The notes: generated by a model not told the origin, from the sequence alone. 64,000 nt of DNA from Vibrio ostreae (GCF_019226825.1 NZ_CP076642.1:248001-312000); one strand, 5' to 3'. Positions 27,366 to 36,513 are shown, counted from the first letter of the stretch. A program made the numbers and translations.

Positions 27366-28295
27366 CTATTTTGGTGGATGATGTTCAATCCAGTGGCGGG
27401 CAATCTGCTCGCGAGTTGTGATCCAGACGCCTTCGTGCGATTGCACGTAATCAAGGAACTTTTTCAGTGCCATAAAGCGGCTTGGTTTACCTATGATGCG
27501 ACAGTGCAGGCCGATATTCATCATTTTCGGCTTGTCCTGACCTTCTTCATACAGGCAGTCAAAGTTCTCTTTCAGGTACTGGAAGAATTCTTCACCGTGG
27601 CTGAAGCCGTAAGGTGAGGCAAAACGCATGTCATTGGTATCCAGTGTGTATGGGATCACCAGATGAGGGCGCTGTTGCCCCGGATTTTTCACATCGTTAA
27701 CCGGCATCCAGAAAGGCAGGTCGTCACCGTAGTAATCGGAGTCGTACAGCAGACCGTCTTGCTCGGCAACCAGCTCACGGGTATTGGGAGAATCGCGGCC
27801 GGTATACCAGCCAATCGGGCGTTTACCGGTTAAGTTCTCGATAATATCCAGTGCTTCTACCATATGGGCACGCTCTTGCTCTGGTGACATATCCTGATAA
27901 TGGATCCATTTCAGGCCGTGACAGGCAATTTCATGACCTTGTTCGATGATCGCTTTGGTGACTTCAGGGTTACGCTGTAACGCGGTCGCAACGCCAAATA
28001 CGGTGAGCGGTAGGTCACGTTTGTTAAATTCGTTCAGAATACGCCAGACACCCACTCGTGAACCATATTCATACAGGGATTCCATACTCATATGACGGGT
28101 CGGATACGGTGCAGCGCCGGCAATTTCCGACAAAAAGGTTTCAGCGTGCTCATCGCCGTGCAGAACACAGTTTTCACCGCCTTCTTCATAGTTCATCACA
28201 AATTGCAGGGCGATTTTCGCGCCGCCCGGCCATTTTGCATCCGGAACGTTGTTACGTCCGTAGCCAATGTAATCGCGTGGATTTGAGACTTCCAT
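27366..28295 (-). CDS. puuE: Allantoinase PuuE (NodB-type)
   Basis: A 309-residue enzyme of the polysaccharide-deacetylase fold. NYEEGGENCVLHGD, the motif ACHGLKWIHYQDMS near residue 125, GWYTGRDSPNTREL and the late NIGLHCRIIGKPSR are PuuE features. It opens the hydantoin ring of allantoin to give allantoate and is unrelated to metal-dependent AllB. It is the last gene of a three-gene operon with the GntR regulator and the racemase, the same order as Klebsiella hpxS-hpxA-hpxB. AAGGAACC precedes ATG 28295. Confidence 0.93.
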   Translation of the reverse strand: MEVSNPRDYIGYGRNNVPDAKWPGGAKIALQFVMNYEEGGENCVLHGDEHAETFLSEIAGAAPYPTRHMSMESLYEYGSRVGVWRILNEFNKRDLPLTVFGVATALQRNPEVTKAIIEQGHEIACHGLKWIHYQDMSPEQERAHMVEALDIIENLTGKRPIGWYTGRDSPNTRELVAEQDGLLYDSDYYGDDLPFWMPVNDVKNPGQQRPHLVIPYTLDTNDMRFASPYGFSHGEEFFQYLKENFDCLYEEGQDKPKMMNIGLHCRIIGKPSRFMALKKFLDYVQSHEGVWITTREQIARHWIEHHPPK

Positions 28296-28316
28296 ATCGG
28301 GTTCCTTAAAACAGAA

Positions 28317-29048
28317 TTAACGGCTCCAGTGTTGATAACGGCCGTGGAATGCTTTACCAAACGGGGTCGCGTACTGGCCGCTTTTGGATGTAGTCAGGTT
28401 CAGGGCGTGCAGAGATTCAGCCAGTTTAACCGCCGCCACAACGCCATCAATGACCGGCACCTGCAGCTCGGAAGAAATTTCATTGGCCAGATCCGACATA
28501 CCGGCACAACCGAGCACAATCGCTTCAGCGCCATCTTGTTCGATAGCGGCGCGGCATTCATCAACCAGTTGTTTGTATACGTCGGCTTGAATGTGTTCCA
28601 GATCCAGTACTGCAATATCGGTTGCACGTACGCCGGTGCACAGATGGTGGTAGCCGTAACGGTGTAACAGGTGATGAGCGGCAGGCAGGGTGCGGGACAT
28701 AGTTGTTACCACGCCAAATTTATGCGAAACCAGGCTGGCCAGTTGAAATGCTGCACCCGCAATACCAATCACAGGCGCTTTGGCCAGTTCGCGCGCCGCA
28801 TCGATGGCCGGATCACCAAAACAAGCCACGATATGCGCATTAACACCTTCCGCTTCACCTTGGGCAATCACATCCAGCATGGCGGCTGCTGCGATGGTTT
28901 CATCCACCGCACACTCAATACTTTCCGGGCCATGAGCAGGCGATCGGGCAATAATCTCTGTATCAGGTAAGCAGATAGTTTGGGCTGACACGGCAATTTT
29001 GTCAGTCATACCCTGGCATGTATTTGGGTTTATTAACTGAATTTTCAT
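28317..29048 (-). CDS. hpxA: Allantoin racemase (Asp/Glu/hydantoin racemase family)
   Basis: A 243-residue cofactor-independent racemase. LINPNTCQGMTDK opens the fold and the two catalytic cysteines are C76 in VACFGDP and C181 in VLGCAGMSDL. The family includes HpxA, which interconverts (R)- and (S)-allantoin so that PuuE can use both. It sits between the GntR regulator (three-base gap) and puuE, supporting allantoin as substrate rather than other hydantoins. Confidence 0.88.
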   Translation of the reverse strand: MKIQLINPNTCQGMTDKIAVSAQTICLPDTEIIARSPAHGPESIECAVDETIAAAAMLDVIAQGEAEGVNAHIVACFGDPAIDAARELAKAPVIGIAGAAFQLASLVSHKFGVVTTMSRTLPAAHHLLHRYGYHHLCTGVRATDIAVLDLEHIQADVYKQLVDECRAAIEQDGAEAIVLGCAGMSDLANEISSELQVPVIDGVVAAVKLAESLHALNLTTSKSGQYATPFGKAFHGRYQHWSR

Positions 29049-29051
29049 CCA

Positions 29052-29723
29052 TTAATCCATTTGGGCAAAAAGTGAATTGAAATCGATTTGCGCTTCTTGT
29101 TTTCCAGTCAGTGAAATCGACTGCTTAATATGTTGCAGGTGATGGCGCATCCATTGCTGGGCTTGCGCGACTTTGCGTTGATCGAGCAGATCAATCAGTT
29201 CGATGTGATCACCACAGTCACAGCTCACACTCTCCCGGGTACCGTAGGCAGCGATAACTAAAGAGGAGCGGTAGCAGAGTTGTTCTATAAATTCTGCCAG
29301 CACCCGATTGTTACCGATTCGGGCCAGTTCATAGTGGAATTGGGCGGTCAACTGAATGGAACGGGTCAGGTTATTGTCGCGTTCAGCCTGCTTTTCCTGA
29401 GCAACGATGTCACGAAAATGCTTAGACACTTTAAGGTTCCAGTTTTCGCTGACTTCTTGCATTAATAATGGTTCAAGGAGAATACGGCTATCGAGTACTT
29501 CCTCTGCTTCCTGGCGGCTGGGACGATTCACTTGCGCGCCTTTATTGGGCTGAATCACCACGAAACGTTCCAGTGCGAGGCGCTGAAGTACTTTACGAAT
29601 GCCGGTGCGGCTGACGCCAAACACTTCTGAAAGTTTATCTTCAGGTAACCTTTCACCAGGCGGAAGTTGATGTTCAACGATGGCTTTAAGCATCTTTTGA
29701 TAAATTTTTTCGTCGTTAGACAT
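29052..29723 (-). CDS. hpxS: GntR/FCD-family regulator of allantoin genes
   Basis: A 223-residue regulator with an N-terminal winged helix (residues 5-70: LPEDKLSEVFGVSRTGIRKV, then LQRLALERFVVIQPNKGAQV) and a helical FCD ligand domain (75-215) with the metal-type HYELARIGNNR and later HH positions. ATG 29723 is used because AGAG is better placed than for ATG 29729. It leads the operon hpxS-hpxA-puuE and faces the NCS1 permease. The palindromes TTGTATACAA in the shared intergenic region and near the NCS2 permease are plausible binding sites. The inducer is probably an allantoin-pathway ureide; this is inference. Confidence 0.87.
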   Translation of the reverse strand: MSNDEKIYQKMLKAIVEHQLPPGERLPEDKLSEVFGVSRTGIRKVLQRLALERFVVIQPNKGAQVNRPSRQEAEEVLDSRILLEPLLMQEVSENWNLKVSKHFRDIVAQEKQAERDNNLTRSIQLTAQFHYELARIGNNRVLAEFIEQLCYRSSLVIAAYGTRESVSCDCGDHIELIDLLDQRKVAQAQQWMRHHLQHIKQSISLTGKQEAQIDFNSLFAQMD

Positions 29724-29739
29724 GAGCATTCTCTAAATA

Positions 29740-29751
29740 GTTGTATACAAC
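29740..29751. promoter_or_regulatory. GntR operator at its own promoter
   Basis: GTTGTATACAAC is a perfect twelve-base palindrome located 17 bases before the GntR start codon. Confidence 0.7.
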
Positions 29752-29762
29752 TTACGGCTGCA

Positions 29763-29775
29763 ATATGTATACCAT
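29763..29775. promoter_or_regulatory. Weaker GntR-type half palindrome
   Basis: ATATGTATACCAT shares the GTATAC core with the neighbouring perfect sites. Its centre is about 24 bases from the one at 29740-29751. Confidence 0.45.
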
Positions 29776-29968
29776 GTTAATCGAATGAAGCAAGTTATAA
29801 ACCGCGGGGCTTGGTGATTTTATTCACCAAAATCACCGCAAACTGTGCACTATCTTGTTGCGCCATGAACTATGATGGTGCGCCACCTAGTAAGTTCTCA
29901 CCGGCTTAATGAGGCTGAAGTCAATAAAAACGGGGTTTTAACAAATTGGCACGCTACTTGTATTTGTG

Positions 29969-29980
29969 ATTGTATACAAT
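29969..29980. promoter_or_regulatory. GntR operator at the NCS1 permease promoter
   Basis: ATTGTATACAAT is a perfect twelve-base palindrome nine bases before the AAGGAAG ribosome site of the permease. Confidence 0.7.
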
Positions 29981-30002
29981 ATAAGTGCAAGGAAGTTATA
30001 CT

Positions 30003-31443
30003 ATGAAAAAGGAATTGCCAATTAGCGACAAATTAGCCAATGCTGATTTGCTCCCTGAGAAAGAACAGAAGTGGGGTTGGTACAGCATTTTCGCGTTCTG
30101 GATGTCAGACGTACACAGCGTCGGTGGTTACGTATTTGCGGCCAGTCTGTTTGCGTTAGGCCTGAACGGTATCCAGGTTTTCATCAGTTTGTTAGTGGGG
30201 ATTTCCATTGTGCTGGTGTTTGCCAACCTGATGGGTAAACCGGGTCAGCAAGCTGGTGCACCATTCCCGGTTATCGCGCGTATGTCTTTTGGTGTCTTTG
30301 GTGCCAATATTCCAGCTGTGATTCGCGGTCTGATTGCGGTGGTTTGGTACGGTATTCAAACTTACCTGGCTTCCAGCTCATTTATTATTTTGCTGCTGTA
30401 CTTTTTTTCCGGGCATGGAAAGTCTGGCGGATGCAAGCTTCCTGGGCCTGTCTTACCTGGGTTGGGTTGGCTTTGTCTCGATGTGGATCCTGCAGGGTAT
30501 TGTGTTCATGTTCGGCATGGATATGATTCGTAAGGTCATTGACTGGTCTGGTCCGGCCATTTACGTGGCGATGTTCGCGCTGTGTGTCTACATGGTTGAT
30601 CTGGCGGGCTGGGATAACATCAGCTTTAATCTGAGCTCACAAAACCTGCAGGGCTGGGAAGTCGTAACGCAAATGGTGATCGCGATTGCTCTGGTTGCGG
30701 GTTACTTTGCTGGTCCGACGCTGAACTTTAGTGACTTCTCACGTTACTGTGGCAGTTACCAAAAACTGAAACTGGGTAACCTGCTGGGTCTGCCGCTGAA
30801 TTTCCTGTTGTTCTCTGTGTTCAGCGTGGTGATTGTATCAGCTTCAATTCCGGTATTTGGTGAAATGATTACTGACCCGGTTGAAACGGTAAAACGTCTT
30901 GATTCCGGCATGATTACCGTGCTTGGTGCGATGACGTTTATCTTCGCGACCGTTGGTATCAACATTGTTGCGAACTTTGTGGCGCCTGCGTTTGACTTCT
31001 CTAACGTATCACCACAAAAAATCAGCTTCAAAATGGGTGGTTTTATCGCGGCGTTCGGTTCAGTGCTGCTGACACCTTGGAACCTGTTCAACAACCCGGA
31101 AGTCATTCATTACACGGTGGATGTACTGGCAGCGATGATTGGTCCTCTGTACGGCATTATCATCGTCGATTACTACATCATTAAGAAAGGCCATATCGAT
31201 GTACCGTCACTGTACACCGAGTCAAAAGAGGGTCTGTACTGGTACCGTAATGGTTTCAACATGAACAGTATTTATGCCCTGGTTTTTGCCAGCCTGATTG
31301 CGATTGTGGCAACGTTCGTCGTGGCTGAACTCGCCAACTATGCACTTTTCATTGGTGGTCTGGTATCGGCGTTTGCTTACCGTTACATGATGGACAACTC
31401 ATCATCGGTTGCAGCGCTGCGCCTGCGTGATGAAAAGGCATAA
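30003..31443 (+). pseudogene. hpxC: NCS1-family allantoin permease, frameshifted
   Basis: Two overlapping frames together give a full NCS1 symporter of about 479 residues: WYSIFAFWMSDVHSVGGYVFA and GAPFPVIARMSFGVFGANIP in the first, then LADASFLGLSYLGWVGF through the C-terminus in the second. The break is at a run of seven T (30402-30408); six T would read through as LLYFFPGMESLAD. AAGGAAG lies seven bases before ATG 30003. Position opposite the GntR-racemase-allantoinase operon matches Klebsiella hpxC. Either a one-base sequencing error or a real, perhaps phase-variable, inactivation. Confidence 0.85.
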
Positions 31444-31594
31444 GTAAATCGTGGTTAGACGGGTCATCAGGATGGTGACCCGAATTTACCCGGTGTTTTT
31501 TAACCGTAGGCAGTAAAGGCTGAAACGATTGCACCACAAGTGATCGGTTGTGCACCAAAAGTTCCACTAGTTTCAGTATGAAGTCAGTTGTAAA

Positions 31595-31633
31595 AATCGC
31601 ATTGATATCTAACTTGTTGTTATTAATGCGATT
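31595..31633. promoter_or_regulatory. Spaced inverted repeat upstream of the ABC importer
   Basis: AATCGCATT (31595-31603) and AATGCGATT (31625-31633) are exact inverted copies, 30 bases centre to centre, about three helical turns. They lie 83-121 bases before the binding-protein start and could be a looped operator or stabilise a leader. The RpiR gene in the same operon is a candidate binder. Confidence 0.35.
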
Positions 31634-31715
31634 ATATTTTTAATTAAAGTTGGCGCGATCGTTGCAAAGTGTAAGTCAGATGTTTCAAGCGTTTCATTTT
31701 AAAAGGAGATTAACG

Positions 31716-32507
31716 ATGAAATTATTTGGCCTTATGGCGAGTGTACTCGCATCTGCCAGCTTACTGGTTGGCGCAACGGCAGCGAAGGCTGACCAACTGG
31801 ATTCGGTTCATCAGAAAGGTGTACTTAAAGTGGCGGTTCCTCAGGATTTCCCTCCGTTTGGTTCAATTGGTATCGACCTGAAACCGCAAGGTTACGACAT
31901 TGATATGGCGGGTTATCTGGCGGACAAACTGGACGTGAAACTGGAGTTGGTGCCGGTAACCAGTGCTAACCGTATTCCTTACTTACAAACCGGTAAGGTG
32001 GATCTGGTGATTTCCAGCATGGGTAAAAACCCGGAACGTGCCAAAGTGATCGATTTCAGTGAAGCGTATGCACCTTTCTATCTGGGTGTATTCGGCTCTG
32101 ACGATGAAGCGGTCGGTGATGCGAAGGATCTGAGCGGTAAAACGATTGGTGTGACACGCGGCTCGGTTGAGGATCTTGAGCTGAGCAAGATTGCACCGGC
32201 TGATACTGTGATTAAACGTTTTGAAGACAACAACGCAACCTTGTCGTCGTTCTTGTCGGGTCAGGTTAGCCTGATCGCAACCGGCAACCTGGTGGTGACT
32301 GAAATTGCAACCCGCTATCCGGCCAAAGCACCGAAGACCAAGTTCTTGCTGAAAAACTCGCCATGTTTTGTCGGCGTGATGAAAGGTGAAGAATCTCTGC
32401 TGAAAGAAGTCAATCGTCTGATTTCACAAGCAAAAGAAGAGGGTGTCCTGGAAGGTTTCTCGCAAAAATGGCTCAAAGCACCATTTCCTGCGGACCTGGG
32501 CGCATAA
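31716..32507 (+). CDS. ABC importer periplasmic binding protein (polar amino acid type)
   Basis: A 263-residue type-II solute-binding protein. The signal peptide runs to about residue 25 (LLVGATAAKA). The mature protein has LKVAVPQDFPPFGSIG, GYDIDMAGYLADKL and LVISSMGKNPERAKVIDFSEAY, the amino-acid-binding family pattern. AAGGAG precedes ATG 31716. It begins a run of genes for an ABC importer, an RpiR regulator, a BASS transporter and ureide-pathway enzymes, so the ligand may be a ureide or related compound rather than an amino acid. Confidence 0.87.
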   Translation: MKLFGLMASVLASASLLVGATAAKADQLDSVHQKGVLKVAVPQDFPPFGSIGIDLKPQGYDIDMAGYLADKLDVKLELVPVTSANRIPYLQTGKVDLVISSMGKNPERAKVIDFSEAYAPFYLGVFGSDDEAVGDAKDLSGKTIGVTRGSVEDLELSKIAPADTVIKRFEDNNATLSSFLSGQVSLIATGNLVVTEIATRYPAKAPKTKFLLKNSPCFVGVMKGEESLLKEVNRLISQAKEEGVLEGFSQKWLKAPFPADLGA

Positions 32508-32540
32508 GCGGTTTCGAACCAAGAACTTTAAGGACGAAGC

Positions 32541-33209
32541 ATGAGTTATCAGTTGGATTTTAGCGGTTTGACTCCTTACCTGCCACAGTTTGTGGCAGGG
32601 CTTGAAACGACCGTTGAACTGACGGTCATCTCAACCCTTGGCGGGTTACTGCTTGGCACTGTTTGCGCCGGTGCCAAAACCAGCCAGGTGAAATGGCTTA
32701 AGTTTGTCTGCACGTGTTATATCGAGGTGATTCGCAACACCCCGTTTATTGTGCAACTGTTTTTTATCTTTTTCGGCCTGCCTGCGCTGGGCATCAAGCT
32801 CAGTGCCTGGCAAGCCGGTTTGATTGCCATGGTCATCAACCTGGGGGCGTATTCAGCGGAGATCATTCGTGCCGGTATTGAAGCCACACCGAAAGGACAG
32901 TGGGAAGCCGGCAAAACACTGGGCCTGACCCGAATGCAGATCTTTACCCGTATCGTGCTTCCACCGGCGTATCAGCGCGTTTACCCGGCGATTGTCAGCC
33001 AGTGCATTATTGTGATGCTCGGCTCCGCGGTGGTCTCGCAAATTTCGGTCGAAGATTTAACCTTTGCCGCTAACTTTGTGCAATCACGCAGTTTCCTTAG
33101 TTTTGAATCGTACATGCTGACCGCGGCGATTTATCTGGTACTGGCGATTGTGATGCGACAGATGTTTGCGTTAGTCAAACGCAAAACGTTCAAGAACCCA
33201 TCGTTGTAG
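32541..33209 (+). CDS. ABC importer permease subunit (HisM/GlnP type), first
   Basis: A 222-residue inner-membrane permease with five membrane segments and the EAA loop (EIIRAGIEATPKGQWEAGKTLGLTR, near residues 110-135), where the ATPase docks. It belongs to the amino-acid HisMQ family. It forms a heterodimer with the next gene, 12 bases downstream, and delivers substrate from the binding protein at 31716. Confidence 0.88.
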   Translation: MSYQLDFSGLTPYLPQFVAGLETTVELTVISTLGGLLLGTVCAGAKTSQVKWLKFVCTCYIEVIRNTPFIVQLFFIFFGLPALGIKLSAWQAGLIAMVINLGAYSAEIIRAGIEATPKGQWEAGKTLGLTRMQIFTRIVLPPAYQRVYPAIVSQCIIVMLGSAVVSQISVEDLTFAANFVQSRSFLSFESYMLTAAIYLVLAIVMRQMFALVKRKTFKNPSL

Positions 33210-33221
33210 GAGAGCCGGAAT

Positions 33222-33872
33222 ATGATGCAATTTACCGATTGGGATATTTTTCGCAGCCTGCTGATGGCCGCGCGCTGGACGGTTGCTTTATCCCTGATTG
33301 CTTTTGTCGGTGGCGGACTGCTGGGTCTTATCATTACTTTATTACGCAGTACCCGCAGTCCGGTGATGACAGCTATCGTCAAACTGTATGTGGAACTGTT
33401 TCAGGGCACACCGCTGCTGATGCAGTTATTTCTGGCCTTCTTTGGTTTATCGCTGGTTGGCATTGAAGTCAGCCCGTGGACGGCGGCGATTTTGTCTCTG
33501 ACACTATTTAGTAGTGCATTTTTCCATGATATCTGGCGCGGTTGTATTGAGTCGTTGCCAAAAGGGCAGTGGGAAGCGTGTCGCACGCTGGGGATGACCT
33601 ATCTTCAGACCATGCGTCATGTTATTGCCCCGCAAGCGGCCCGTATGGCCATTGCACCAACAGTGGGCTTTTCCGTGCAGATTGTTAAAGGCACGGCACT
33701 GGCGTCCATCATTGGGTTTGTCGAGCTGACTAAAGCCGGCACCATGTTAAACAACGCGACCTTCCAGCCGTTCAAGGTGTTTGCGCTGGTTGCTGTACTG
33801 TACTTTGCTATTTGCTTTCCGCTTTCTGTGTTAGCCCGATACCTGGAGACTCGCAATCATGTCACTCGTTAG
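33222..33872 (+). CDS. ABC importer permease subunit (HisM/GlnP type), second
   Basis: A 216-residue paralogue of the preceding permease, with the EAA loop DIWRGCIESLPKGQWEACRTLGMT near residues 105-128 and five membrane segments. It ends 14 bases inside the ATPase gene, so translation of the two is coupled. Confidence 0.88.
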   Translation: MMQFTDWDIFRSLLMAARWTVALSLIAFVGGGLLGLIITLLRSTRSPVMTAIVKLYVELFQGTPLLMQLFLAFFGLSLVGIEVSPWTAAILSLTLFSSAFFHDIWRGCIESLPKGQWEACRTLGMTYLQTMRHVIAPQAARMAIAPTVGFSVQIVKGTALASIIGFVELTKAGTMLNNATFQPFKVFALVAVLYFAICFPLSVLARYLETRNHVTR

Positions 33873-34587
33873 TGTTGAACAAGTTCATAAATATTATGGT
33901 GAAAACCACGTCCTGAAAGGCGTCGACCTGAAAATCAAACGTGGTGAAGTGGTCTCGATCATCGGTCGCAGTGGTTCAGGGAAAAGTACCTTACTGCGTT
34001 GTATGAATGGCCTGGAAGATTATCAGGAAGGTGCCATCATCGTTGACAGTCAGTCGGTGGAAAACGATGAATACAAACTGCGTCTGCTGAGCCGCAGCGT
34101 TGGTATGGTGTTTCAGAGCTTTAACCTGTTCCCGCACATGACCGTAGGCGAGAATGTGATGCTGGCACCCAAACTGGTGCTGAAAAAAGACAGCAAAGAG
34201 TGTGAAGCCCAGGCGCGTGAACTACTGGCTAAAGTCGGGCTGGCAGATAAGTTTGAGGCGTATCCGAGCAATCTGTCCGGTGGTCAGCAGCAGCGCGTCG
34301 CGATTGCCCGCTCACTGGCGATGAATCCGAAAGTCCTGCTGTGTGATGAAATCACCTCGGCGCTGGATCCGGAACTGGTGGGTGAAGTGCTTAAAGTGCT
34401 GGAGCAGTTAAAAGCGGAAGGCATGACACTGATTCTGGTTACCCATGAGATGAACTTTGCCCGCGATGTGGGCGACCGCGTGGTGTTTATGAATCAGGGT
34501 AAAGTGTGGGAAACCGGTCCCAGCGAAGAAGTGTTTGCTGCGCCACAGACGCCAGAGCTGCAAAGCTTTTTGTCGGCGGTTCGCTAA
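33859..34587 (+). CDS. ABC importer ATPase (GlnQ/HisP type)
   Basis: A 242-residue ATPase with Walker A GRSGSGKST (residues 36-44), Q-loop FQSFNLF, signature LSGGQQQR and Walker B VLLCDEITSALDPE with the catalytic glutamate intact. It powers the importer formed by the three preceding genes. Confidence 0.93.
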   Translation: MSLVSVEQVHKYYGENHVLKGVDLKIKRGEVVSIIGRSGSGKSTLLRCMNGLEDYQEGAIIVDSQSVENDEYKLRLLSRSVGMVFQSFNLFPHMTVGENVMLAPKLVLKKDSKECEAQARELLAKVGLADKFEAYPSNLSGGQQQRVAIARSLAMNPKVLLCDEITSALDPELVGEVLKVLEQLKAEGMTLILVTHEMNFARDVGDRVVFMNQGKVWETGPSEEVFAAPQTPELQSFLSAVR

Positions 34588-34616
34588 CAACAGCTAATCG
34601 AAACTAGGGAGTGCGA

Positions 34617-35432
34617 ATGACCAATCACAACTCACTGAGCGAACGTATTACGCAGCAGTATTCGCGTTTAACGGAGAGCAGCCGCAGGGTGGCAGACTAT
34701 CTGCAGCTCAATCCGGAGAAGATCCTCATGCTGTCGACCGCTGAAATTGCCGAGTCCTGTTCGGTGTCTAAAACCAGCGTGAGTCGTTTTATCAGACAGT
34801 TAGGTTATGACGATCATCTCGCGCTCCGTCAGGAACTGATGCAGGAACGCGATAAAGGTATCCCGGTTCTGACCTCTAACATCGATGATCCGGGCATTCA
34901 GAATGATATGCGTGCCCTGGAGCAGCTCTGGGCCCAGTTGGCAGCGATTGATGTGACTGGTTTGATTGATGCAATAGCGCGGGCAAAACGCGTTAAGATC
35001 ATCGGCTATCGCAACAGTTATCCGTTAGCGATGCATTTTCGCCAGCAACTGATGCAGTGCCGCAGTGACGTCGAACTGCTGCCTCTGCCGGGACAAACGC
35101 TGGGCGAAGATCTGGTTTCGATAGGTGACGACGATTTTGTGATTGTGATTGGTATTCGCCGCCGTATCAGCCAGTTTGAAAAGATAATTCAGCATTTGAA
35201 TGGCAAACCCTGTTTATTGATCACCGATCAATCGGGTCAGAAATACGCGTCTGAAGTAACGCATTTTCTGCTGTGTTATATGAATAATCAGGCACCTTTA
35301 GATAGCTATGCGGTGCCTATGAGCTTAATATCATACCTGGTCAACAAGGTGTACCGACACCTTGGTCAGAATGCGGCTCAATTAAGCCGGAATATTTCTC
35401 ACAGCTATTCGCTGCTTAGTGAAGTGGAATAG
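34617..35432 (+). CDS. RpiR-family regulator (HTH plus SIS domain)
   Basis: A 271-residue regulator: N-terminal helix-turn-helix (residues 5-80, with STAEIAESCSVSKTSVSRFIRQLGY) and C-terminal SIS domain (about 110-250, with KIIGYRNSYPLAMHFRQQL). SIS domains usually sense phosphosugars but purine-pathway RpiR regulators exist. ATG 34617 has AGGGAG five bases upstream; a GTG at 34611 is possible. It lies inside the importer-to-amidohydrolase gene run and probably controls it. Confidence 0.87.
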   Translation: MTNHNSLSERITQQYSRLTESSRRVADYLQLNPEKILMLSTAEIAESCSVSKTSVSRFIRQLGYDDHLALRQELMQERDKGIPVLTSNIDDPGIQNDMRALEQLWAQLAAIDVTGLIDAIARAKRVKIIGYRNSYPLAMHFRQQLMQCRSDVELLPLPGQTLGEDLVSIGDDDFVIVIGIRRRISQFEKIIQHLNGKPCLLITDQSGQKYASEVTHFLLCYMNNQAPLDSYAVPMSLISYLVNKVYRHLGQNAAQLSRNISHSYSLLSEVE

Positions 35433-35484
35433 TTGCGAGTTGGTCTTCGATATTAATAAAGCAACCAAGAGCAAAACTTACGAT

Positions 35485-36483
35485 ATGAATGTATTAGCAA
35501 AACTTAAAAAAGAGTGGTTTTTGGTCGGCATGGTCGCCGCCATCGTGCTGGCTTCCATGACGTCTGAAATCGGTCGTTCCGGTGGTGTGATTCATCTGGA
35601 TCAAATCACGGGTATTGGTGTCGCCATTGTCTTCTTCCTGCACGGTCTGGGCCTGTCACCAAAAGCGATTAAAGCGGGTGTGACTAACTGGCGCCTGCAT
35701 ATTTATATTCAAATGGCCACGTTTGTGATTTACCCGCTGCTGTGGGTGATTTTTGGCGAAGCGTTCCTGGCTTACATGCCATCGGCTCTGGCGTTTGGTT
35801 TCTGTTACCTGCTGGTGCTGCCAAGTACGATTTCTTCTTCGGTTGCAATGACCAGTGTGGGCAAAGGTAACGTACCGGGGGCGATTTTTAACGCTTCTCT
35901 GTCAAGCGTGCTGGGTGTATTTATTACGCCGCTGTTGATCCAACTGTTTATGGGCTTTGAAGGAGTACAACTGGATCTGATGGATTCGGTCACTTCGATT
36001 GCTAAGCTGCTACTGGTTCCGATGATAGTCGGTCAGTTGCTGCGTCCTTACCTGGTTTCTTTCGTGGACCGTCATAAGTCAGTGGTTAACAAAGTAGACA
36101 AATACGTCATCCTGCTGATCGTTTACAACGCGTTCTGTGATTCAGTGGTTAACGGTGTGTGGAGCGAATTCTCCGTTGGTCTGCTGGCGACGTCTATCGC
36201 GATTTGTGTGGTCACTCTGGTCATCATGGTGCACCTGATTCAGTGGGGCGCACGCCGGGTTAAATTTGCACTGCCGGATGAAGTGGCGGCGGTGTTCTGT
36301 GGCACCAAGAAAACACTGGCGGCGGGTATCCCGATGGCAAAAGTTATTTTCGGTGCCGATCCGACCCTGGGTATGATTCTGTTGCCAATCATGCTGTATC
36401 ACCCGATTCAGATCTTCTACTGTGCCGTGCTGGCTAACCGTTATGCGCGCCAGAATGAAACCTTAAAAGCGGCAACCAACTGA
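35485..36483 (+). CDS. BASS-family transporter (YfeH-like)
   Basis: A 332-residue membrane protein with about ten segments, matching the length of the YfeH-type bile acid:sodium symporter family. Features include GVAIVFFLHGLGLSPKAIKAG near the N-terminus, LVLPSTISSSVAMTSVGKGN and the conserved FCGTKKTLAAGIPMAKVIF. Members move organic anions with sodium. In this gene run it may take up or expel a ureide-pathway acid. ATG 35485 gives the usual family start; the frame also extends back to 35419. A hairpin at 36491-36513 separates it from the amidase gene. Confidence 0.8.
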   Translation: MNVLAKLKKEWFLVGMVAAIVLASMTSEIGRSGGVIHLDQITGIGVAIVFFLHGLGLSPKAIKAGVTNWRLHIYIQMATFVIYPLLWVIFGEAFLAYMPSALAFGFCYLLVLPSTISSSVAMTSVGKGNVPGAIFNASLSSVLGVFITPLLIQLFMGFEGVQLDLMDSVTSIAKLLLVPMIVGQLLRPYLVSFVDRHKSVVNKVDKYVILLIVYNAFCDSVVNGVWSEFSVGLLATSIAICVVTLVIMVHLIQWGARRVKFALPDEVAAVFCGTKKTLAAGIPMAKVIFGADPTLGMILLPIMLYHPIQIFYCAVLANRYARQNETLKAATN

Positions 36484-36490
36484 TAAAAGC

Positions 36491-36513
36491 CGCCACACTC
36501 TGAAAGTGTGGCG
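36491..36513 (+). other. Intercistronic hairpin without T-run
   Basis: A perfect nine-pair stem CGCCACACT/AGTGTGGCG with loop CTGAA, eight bases after the BASS gene. No T-run follows, so it more likely stabilises or processes the mRNA, or partly attenuates, than terminates. Confidence 0.5.

Noticed and set aside
28572..28582. GTATAC core inside the racemase gene
   Set aside because: TTTGTATACGT lacks the flanking palindrome and lies in coding sequence, so it is probably chance.
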